Shown here: one piece after another, positions 59,125 to 64,000 of the stretch
Layout of the letters: the number at the start of each line of letters is the position of its first letter
Numbering within the stretch: the first letter of the stretch is position 1
NCBI GenBank assembly: GCA_028288995.1
Contig: JAQGHF010000005.1
Location: 46,578 to 110,577 of the forward strand
Direction: 5' to 3'
Source of the DNA: Candidatus Saccharimonadota bacterium
GTDB lineage: Bacteria > Patescibacteriota > Saccharimonadia > Saccharimonadales > Saccharimonadaceae
DNA length: 64,000 nucleotides
Notes under the pieces: generated by a model
What the model was told of the DNA's origin: nothing
Seen by the model: the letters and a program-made list of their open reading frames with translations, nothing else
Databases searched by the model: none
Made by a program: the position numbers and the translations under genes

Positions 59125-60356
59125 GTGGAGATCGACGCGGTATAACGCTATACCTTCACGTTCACCAACCACTTCGTGTGCGTGATTACAGCGTGTTTGA
59201 GACCGCTGTTGATCACAACTACTTTGACGAACCAGATACGTTGAGTGAACGCAACAATAAAAAAGTTTTTGATAAAGTTGCCCAGAAGTCATACCGACCA
59301 ATGAATGCACTCCTTGAGAAGCTTTTGAATGATCACGAAGAGTTCAAACTGTCACTCAGTATCACCGGTACCTTTCTGGAACAAGCCGAAAAGTGGGCAC
59401 CAGATGTTGTTGAGAGCTTCCAGCGCCTCGTTAACACTGGTCGTGTAGAGATCCTTTCGGAAACATATTACCACTCACTCGCCTTCTTCTACAGCCGAAC
59501 TGAATTTGAAGCACAGGTTGAAGCGCACAAGACAAAAATTCGTGAACTGTTTGGGGTTGAGACGAGTGTCTTTCGTAATACTGAACTTTCGTACAATGAC
59601 TCACTGGCGCAGTGGGCTGATGAATACGGCTTTAAAGGTATCCTTGCAGAGGGGTGGGATCCAATTCTTGACTGGCGGAGTCCTAACTTTGTTTACAAAC
59701 CAGAGGGCACAAACAATATTGCACTCCTCTTGAAGAACTACAAGCTAAGTGACGACCTGGCGTTCCGTTTTAGTAATAAAGAGTGGCAAGAATGGCCACT
59801 GACTGTCGATAAGTACACTGAATGGACGAATGCAGCAGTGAATGATGCGAAGGTTATTAACTTATTTATGGACTACGAGACATTTGGTGAACATCAATGG
59901 GAAGAAACCGGTATCTTTAATTTCTTCGAAGACTTTGTTGGTCGTTGGTTAAGTAATCCAGATAACACGTTCTACACTGTTTCTGGTGCCATTGATGCTA
60001 ATGAACCGGTTGGAACCATTAGTATGCCAAGTACCGTCACCTGGGCTGATGCTGAACGAGACTTAACTGCGTGGCTTGGTAACAGTATGCAACAAGAAGC
60101 AATGGGACACCTCTATGCACTCGAAGACGATATCTTACGAACGAAAGATCTTGATCTGATTTCTGACTGGCGTAAACTACAGACCTCTGACCACGCGTAT
60201 TACATGTGTACGAAATGGTTTACTGATGGTGATGTTCATGCCTACTTTAGCCCTTATGAATCACCATACGACGCCTTTCTTTATTACATGAACGTTATCC
60301 GCGACCTCCGTTGGCGACTGCATGAAACCCACCGTACGGGTGGTCTCCGTGGCTAG
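59121..60356 (+). CDS. Glycoside hydrolase family 57 (alpha-amylase/branching type)
   Basis: 411 residues. GH57 blocks: 'TLYLHVHQPLR', 'GRVEILSETYYHSL', 'FRNTELSYND' with the nucleophile Glu, 'GILAEGWD', and 'NLFMDYETFGEHQWE' with the catalytic Asp. Hydrolyses or rearranges alpha-1,4-glucan. ATGA overlap with the GT4 gene, and its 3' end overlaps the GH15 gene. Confidence 0.9.
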   Translation: MSGDRRGITLYLHVHQPLRVRDYSVFETAVDHNYFDEPDTLSERNNKKVFDKVAQKSYRPMNALLEKLLNDHEEFKLSLSITGTFLEQAEKWAPDVVESFQRLVNTGRVEILSETYYHSLAFFYSRTEFEAQVEAHKTKIRELFGVETSVFRNTELSYNDSLAQWADEYGFKGILAEGWDPILDWRSPNFVYKPEGTNNIALLLKNYKLSDDLAFRFSNKEWQEWPLTVDKYTEWTNAAVNDAKVINLFMDYETFGEHQWEETGIFNFFEDFVGRWLSNPDNTFYTVSGAIDANEPVGTISMPSTVTWADAERDLTAWLGNSMQQEAMGHLYALEDDILRTKDLDLISDWRKLQTSDHAYYMCTKWFTDGDVHAYFSPYESPYDAFLYYMNVIRDLRWRLHETHRTGGLRG

Positions 60357-62295
60357 ACCAATTGTTCTTAGTAACGGTGAGCTACATGTTGGCTTAAATA
60401 TTTATGGACTTGTTCATGATTTCTACTACCCATACGTTGGATTTGAAAATCATGCGGCTGGTGCAAATCTTCGCCACAAAGTAGGCGTGCTCGTTGATGG
60501 CAAGATGAGCTGGCTTGATGATGACAAGGGCTGGGAGTTCACCTTTAAGTATCCCCACACCGCTCTGATTGGACACACTCTCGCAAAAAACACGAAGCTC
60601 GGCATTATTCTTGAATTCGACGATGCAGTTGACTCGGAAGTCAGTATCTTTATGCGTAACATCCATATCGTGAACTTGTATGATCATGCGCGCGAAGTAA
60701 AGCTATATATGCACCAAGCATTTGCGATTGGTGATTCACGCAGCAACACAGATACTGCACAGTATCTGCCTAATAGCGATGCGATCCTTCATTACCGCGG
60801 TCGTCGGGCTTTTGTCATCTCTGGACAGCATAAGGGTCAGCCATTTGATCAATTTACCATTGGTCTTTTTGGGATTGAAGGTCATGAAGGCAGTTACCGT
60901 GATGCCGAAGATGGTATTCTCAGCGGCAATACGATTGAGCACGGTCGTGTCGACTCTATCCTTGGTTTTACGATGCAAATAGGTGCCCACAGCTCTGAAC
61001 GAGCGAGTTATTGGGTTGCTGCCGGTATGTCTAATCGTGAAGCATTGTATGTTCACAAGCAAATTCAAGACGACGGTATCATGAAACGAATGCATCACAC
61101 TGCTGATTGGTGGCACAAATGGCTCAAACCTGCGCTTGAGGTTGTTCCCGCTATTCCAGATAATCATCGACAACTATTCGTAAACAGCATTATGATCATG
61201 AAATCCCAGATGGACAAACGCGGTGCAGTCATTGCGAGCACCGACAGCACGATGCTTAATTACTCACGCGACGCCTATGGGTACAGTTGGCCACGCGACG
61301 GTGCGTATACAATGTGGCCATTTATTCGACTTGGATATATCGATGAACCCTATCGATTCTTCGAGTTTACGAAACGCGGTCTCCATCCAACCGGCTATCT
61401 GATGCACAAATATCGTGCAGATGGCGCATTAGGAAGTAGCTGGCACCCATACGTCCACGAAGGTGGTATTGTTGCACCTCCGATTCAAACGGATGAAACA
61501 GCGACTGTCGTCTTTATGTTCGTCCAATTCTATAATGCCCACAAAGACAGTACGCTTATTAAAGAATTTTATAACTCAATGGTGAAGCCAATGACCGACT
61601 TCTTGGCTGATTATATTGATGAAGTTACTGGTCTTCCAAAACCAAGCTATGACCTTTGGGAAGAGATCTTTGCAACCTTCACGTACACAACTGCTGTGAC
61701 CTATGGAGCACTCCTGGCTGCATCAGAACTTGCAGTCATAGCGGGCGACAACGATAGTGCTGTAAAGTGGCGCACCGCAGCCGATGATATGAAGGCTGCC
61801 GCAGCAAAACACCTCTACAACGAAGAACGCGGCGTCTTCTATAAAAGCCTGATTACGATTGATGGAAAAGTCACGAAAGACCCTGTCATCGATGCCTCAA
61901 GTATTTTTGGTGCGTATATCTATGGTCTGTTTGATATAGATAGTGTCCCAATGACAAAATCTGTTGAAACCATGATCTCAACATTTAAATTGCTCGACGA
62001 TGAACCAGGTATTCCTCGCTACGAAAATGACTTCTACCGCCGATCTGACCCATCAATTAATGGTAACTGGTGGTTCATCACGACACTGTGGCATGCACAG
62101 TATTTGCTTGAAAAAGATAATTCAAAAGAAGCGAAGTTCATTCTCGACTGGGCAAAAAAACACGCGTTGAATACCGGTATGCTCGGTGAACAGATTAATC
62201 CTGTGAATGATGAGGTTATCTCCCCTGCTCCATTAACATGGTCGCATGCAGAATACGTTTCGACATTACTTGATTACATAGAGAAAACGAAGTAA
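60349..62295 (+). CDS. Glycoside hydrolase family 15 (glucoamylase/trehalase-like)
   Basis: 648 residues from GTG at 60349, which overlaps the GH57 stop; ATG at 60322 is an alternative. N-terminal beta-sandwich ('LSNGELHVGLNIYGLVHDFY'), then the (alpha/alpha)6 barrel with 'SRDAYGYSWPRDGAYTM', the general acid Glu in 'SYDLWEEIFATFTYT' and the general base in 'PAPLTWSHAEYV'. Releases glucose from alpha-glucans or trehalose. With GT4 and GH57 it forms a storage-glucan cycle. Confidence 0.92.
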   Translation: MARPIVLSNGELHVGLNIYGLVHDFYYPYVGFENHAAGANLRHKVGVLVDGKMSWLDDDKGWEFTFKYPHTALIGHTLAKNTKLGIILEFDDAVDSEVSIFMRNIHIVNLYDHAREVKLYMHQAFAIGDSRSNTDTAQYLPNSDAILHYRGRRAFVISGQHKGQPFDQFTIGLFGIEGHEGSYRDAEDGILSGNTIEHGRVDSILGFTMQIGAHSSERASYWVAAGMSNREALYVHKQIQDDGIMKRMHHTADWWHKWLKPALEVVPAIPDNHRQLFVNSIMIMKSQMDKRGAVIASTDSTMLNYSRDAYGYSWPRDGAYTMWPFIRLGYIDEPYRFFEFTKRGLHPTGYLMHKYRADGALGSSWHPYVHEGGIVAPPIQTDETATVVFMFVQFYNAHKDSTLIKEFYNSMVKPMTDFLADYIDEVTGLPKPSYDLWEEIFATFTYTTAVTYGALLAASELAVIAGDNDSAVKWRTAADDMKAAAAKHLYNEERGVFYKSLITIDGKVTKDPVIDASSIFGAYIYGLFDIDSVPMTKSVETMISTFKLLDDEPGIPRYENDFYRRSDPSINGNWWFITTLWHAQYLLEKDNSKEAKFILDWAKKHALNTGMLGEQINPVNDEVISPAPLTWSHAEYVSTLLDYIEKTK

Positions 62296-62297
62296 TA

Positions 62298-62978
62298 ATG
62301 CGACCTGGTGGGGTTTTACAACGCATGTTACGTCACTACTCGTCCCTGATCCGCGCGCGGGGTAAGGTGATTCGTCGTTTTGCATCAAAGATCGGTTTAG
62401 TTTACTTTGGTACCGTTGATCAGCATGAAGATGAACACGAAATTATAAGGGGTCTGACTGTTTCAACAACTCACCGTGATGCTCACTATACTGTTGGATC
62501 GTTTGATGATTATGACATTAGTATGGTCGACCGGTTCGATGTTTCGTATGACGCCCATCACCAGCCAATCGAACACTCTTGGTTGATTCTACAGGTCTCA
62601 CTGCAGGACGTCGCTCTCCCGCACATTTTCTTTAAGCCATTAGGTCATAGTCCGGCTGCATATAACAAGTTCTTTACTGCATTTAATACCCTGCATGTCA
62701 TTAATGACGTCTTTAACAACACCCATTCACCTGAATTTCACACCAGGTACGAGTTGTACGGTCTTGCAACACACGTTGTCACTCTAGAAGACACATTGAC
62801 GCCACTAGTGACACAAACGATTGCAGCACGCTTCTGGCCACATGCTATCGAGATTTATGAAGGTAAGCTATACGTCTATATAACAGAACACCGCCGTCGA
62901 GAATTCGAGGCGGTGTTAGGTCCGACACTTCAGGCAACCACATGGTTGGCTGGTGTCTTAGACAAAAAAGAAGACTAA
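62298..62978 (+). CDS. Unknown protein at the end of the glucan operon
   Basis: 226 residues, soluble, basic N-terminus, with 'DISMVDRFDVSYDAHHQP' and many His and aromatic residues. Not recognised. Starts two bases after the GH15 stop, so it is translated with it and may assist glucan metabolism. Overlaps the convergent rpmG by four bases. Confidence 0.72.
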   Translation: MRPGGVLQRMLRHYSSLIRARGKVIRRFASKIGLVYFGTVDQHEDEHEIIRGLTVSTTHRDAHYTVGSFDDYDISMVDRFDVSYDAHHQPIEHSWLILQVSLQDVALPHIFFKPLGHSPAAYNKFFTAFNTLHVINDVFNNTHSPEFHTRYELYGLATHVVTLEDTLTPLVTQTIAARFWPHAIEIYEGKLYVYITEHRRREFEAVLGPTLQATTWLAGVLDKKED

Positions 62979-63181
62979 CCTTTACGCTTTTTGACTTCGT
63001 TACGACCGAGGTTTTTCTTGGTCTCAGTGTAAAGAGCATGCTTGCGAGCAATCGGGTCGTACTTCTTAAGACTGATTTTCTCAGTCGTATTCTGTGTGTT
63101 CTTGGTCGTGTAGTACGTACGGTGTCCAGTAAGTTCGCTTACTAGTCCGACGAGTTTTCGCTTTGTATTCTTTTTTGCCAT
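62975..63181 (-). CDS. rpmG: Large-subunit ribosomal protein L33, cysteine-free type
   Basis: 68 residues: 'RKLVGLVSELTGHRTYYTTK' and 'LKKYDPIARKHALYTE' fit L33. No cysteine, so the zinc-free form. Box TATAGT five bases before the ATG. Confidence 0.88.
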   Translation of the reverse strand: MAKKNTKRKLVGLVSELTGHRTYYTTKNTQNTTEKISLKKYDPIARKHALYTETKKNLGRNEVKKRKG

Positions 63182-63275
63182 GATCTACTATAGTTTTCCT
63201 TAAAAATGATATCGACTTTCAGAGGTCAATTATAACAAACAGGTCGCTTTTAAGCAAGGCGCTGTCAGTGAACGG

Positions 63276-63770
63276 TTATCTATAATTTTCAAAGTTGACC
63301 GGAAAGTCAAAATCCTGGGACTGAACGAGGCGCATGACGTTCTGTAACTCATCCTTGCTTGCACTGGTGACACGGACAACATCGCCCTGAATGAGCCCTT
63401 TTGCTTTGGGCGCGTGCTCTCGGATTACAGCGGTAATCTGTTTTGCTTTATCTTGAGTAAGGCCAGAGATAAACGGAATTTCTTTTGTCGACTTTAGGTT
63501 TGCAGTCACGATTTCTTTTGTCAGATCGAGTGATTTACTTGACTGATTACGCGCAGCGAGCTTTTTACGTAAAATATCGATGATATTTTCTATTTGCCAA
63601 TCACCCGCACCGGTTACTTTCATACCCGTTTTGTCACCAATCCATTCAATGGCGGCCGGGGTGCCTTTAAAATCAAACCGATTATCTATTTCTTTTTCGG
63701 TCTGCAAGAAGACGTTATTCATTTCTGCTTTGTCGTAGGTGGATACAATGTCGAAACTAAATGTAGGCAT
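63276..63770 (-). CDS. yajQ: YajQ-family nucleotide-binding protein
   Basis: 164 residues: 'FSFDIVSTYDKAEMNNVF', 'EIDNRFDFKGT', 'QGDVVRVTSASKDELQNVM' and the end 'FDFPVNFENYR'. Tandem ferredoxin-like folds; homologs bind cyclic-di-GMP or nucleic acid. Leaderless or very short leader: TATACT (63782-63777) six bases before the ATG. Confidence 0.95.
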   Translation of the reverse strand: MPTFSFDIVSTYDKAEMNNVFLQTEKEIDNRFDFKGTPAAIEWIGDKTGMKVTGAGDWQIENIIDILRKKLAARNQSSKSLDLTKEIVTANLKSTKEIPFISGLTQDKAKQITAVIREHAPKAKGLIQGDVVRVTSASKDELQNVMRLVQSQDFDFPVNFENYR

Positions 63771-63842
63771 ACTCCTAGTATAACAGATTGAAGAGTCACC
63801 TCGATTATGCTAAAATCAACCGAGTGTTAAGAGAAATAGCGT

Positions 63843-63918
63843 GCCGCGATAGCTCAGTTGGTAGAGCGCATCCATGGTAAGGATGAGGTCTCGGGTTCAA
63901 ATCCCGATCGCGGCTCCA
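63843..63918 (+). tRNA. trnT: tRNA-Thr (GGT anticodon), CCA tail encoded
   Basis: Acceptor GCCGCGA/TCGCGGC, D-arm AGCTCAGTTGGTAGAGC, anticodon stem CATCC/GGATG with loop ATGGTAA (anticodon GGT), T-arm GGGTTCAAATCCC, discriminator T and CCA. Confidence 0.96.
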
Positions 63919-63973
63919 TAACACCTTGAAAACTTGGCCTAAATCAGATAGAATAACTTGGTATCTAAAGCTT

Positions 63974-64000
63974 GCCGCCTTAGCTCAGTTGGTTAGAGCG
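63974..64000 (+). tRNA. 5' part of a tRNA cut by the window end
   Basis: GCCGCCT followed by TAGCTCAGTTGGTTAGAGCG: acceptor 5' strand and D-arm of a tRNA. Identity cannot be read. Confidence 0.85.

Noticed and set aside
1-64000. CRISPR arrays and cas genes
   Set aside because: No regularly spaced direct repeats and no Cas-like protein were seen; the HEPN protein belongs to the Swt1-like group.

Overview
The window looks like chromosomal DNA of a small-genome bacterium of the Candidate Phyla Radiation (Patescibacteria), most probably a Saccharibacterium (TM7). This is inferred from the gene set, the compact layout, zinc-less versions of RecR and the DnaX clamp-loader subunit, a short alpha-glucan operon, a membrane-anchored G1 peptidase and a pilin-like gene. 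No 16S gene is present. Genes use the standard code. Most native transcription units appear to start with a -10 box 6-9 bases before the start codon, which implies leaderless mRNAs. Genes inside operons, and a separate set of visibly G+C-richer genes, use Shine-Dalgarno (SD) sites.

Layout. 1-1906: a G+C-rich operon, read leftwards, for an E2-like protein, a ThiF/E1-like adenylating enzyme and a 77-residue ubiquitin-like protein ending Leu-Arg-Asn-Gly. It is followed by a complete type III hammerhead ribozyme. This is the most interesting part of the window. 2-9.8 kb: GreA-like factor, MacB-type ABC exporter with its two-component system, HxlR regulator, FAD-linked oxidase, PerM-type permease. 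9.8-17.5 kb: information-processing operon dnaX-dnaB-membrane glycosyltransferase-ybaB-recR-DHH phosphoesterase-cysS. 17.7-19.9 kb: three genes of unknown function, two of them G+C-rich with near-consensus promoters.

20-31.8 kb: secE-nusG-rplK-rplA-rplJ-rplL in the classical order on the minus strand, but split by inserted blocks. Between rplK and rplA lie an FAD oxidase and a DUF5343-HEPN pair. Between rplA and rplJ lie a thymidylate block (thyX-like, dcd, tmk), two unknown proteins and a 46-residue orphan with its own promoter and terminators. 31.8-51.8 kb: envelope and housekeeping genes, including a GT2, an orphan histidine kinase, a YgjP-type metalloprotease, a G1 peptidase, a cupredoxin-like protein, flavin/NADP oxidoreductases, a DEAH helicase, MFS, CorA, FKBP, an aldo/keto reductase, PAP2, and a TetR-tautomerase pair with two palindromic operators.

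51.9-57.6 kb: an accessory strip ending at tRNA-Trp. It holds a pilin-like gene, many tiny membrane genes, a frameshifted GT2 and a family of repeats that follow gene ends and share sequence with the 3' end of tRNA-Trp. 57.9-63 kb: a translationally coupled alpha-glucan operon (GT4, GH57, GH15, unknown). The window closes with rpmG, yajQ, tRNA-Thr and the start of another tRNA.
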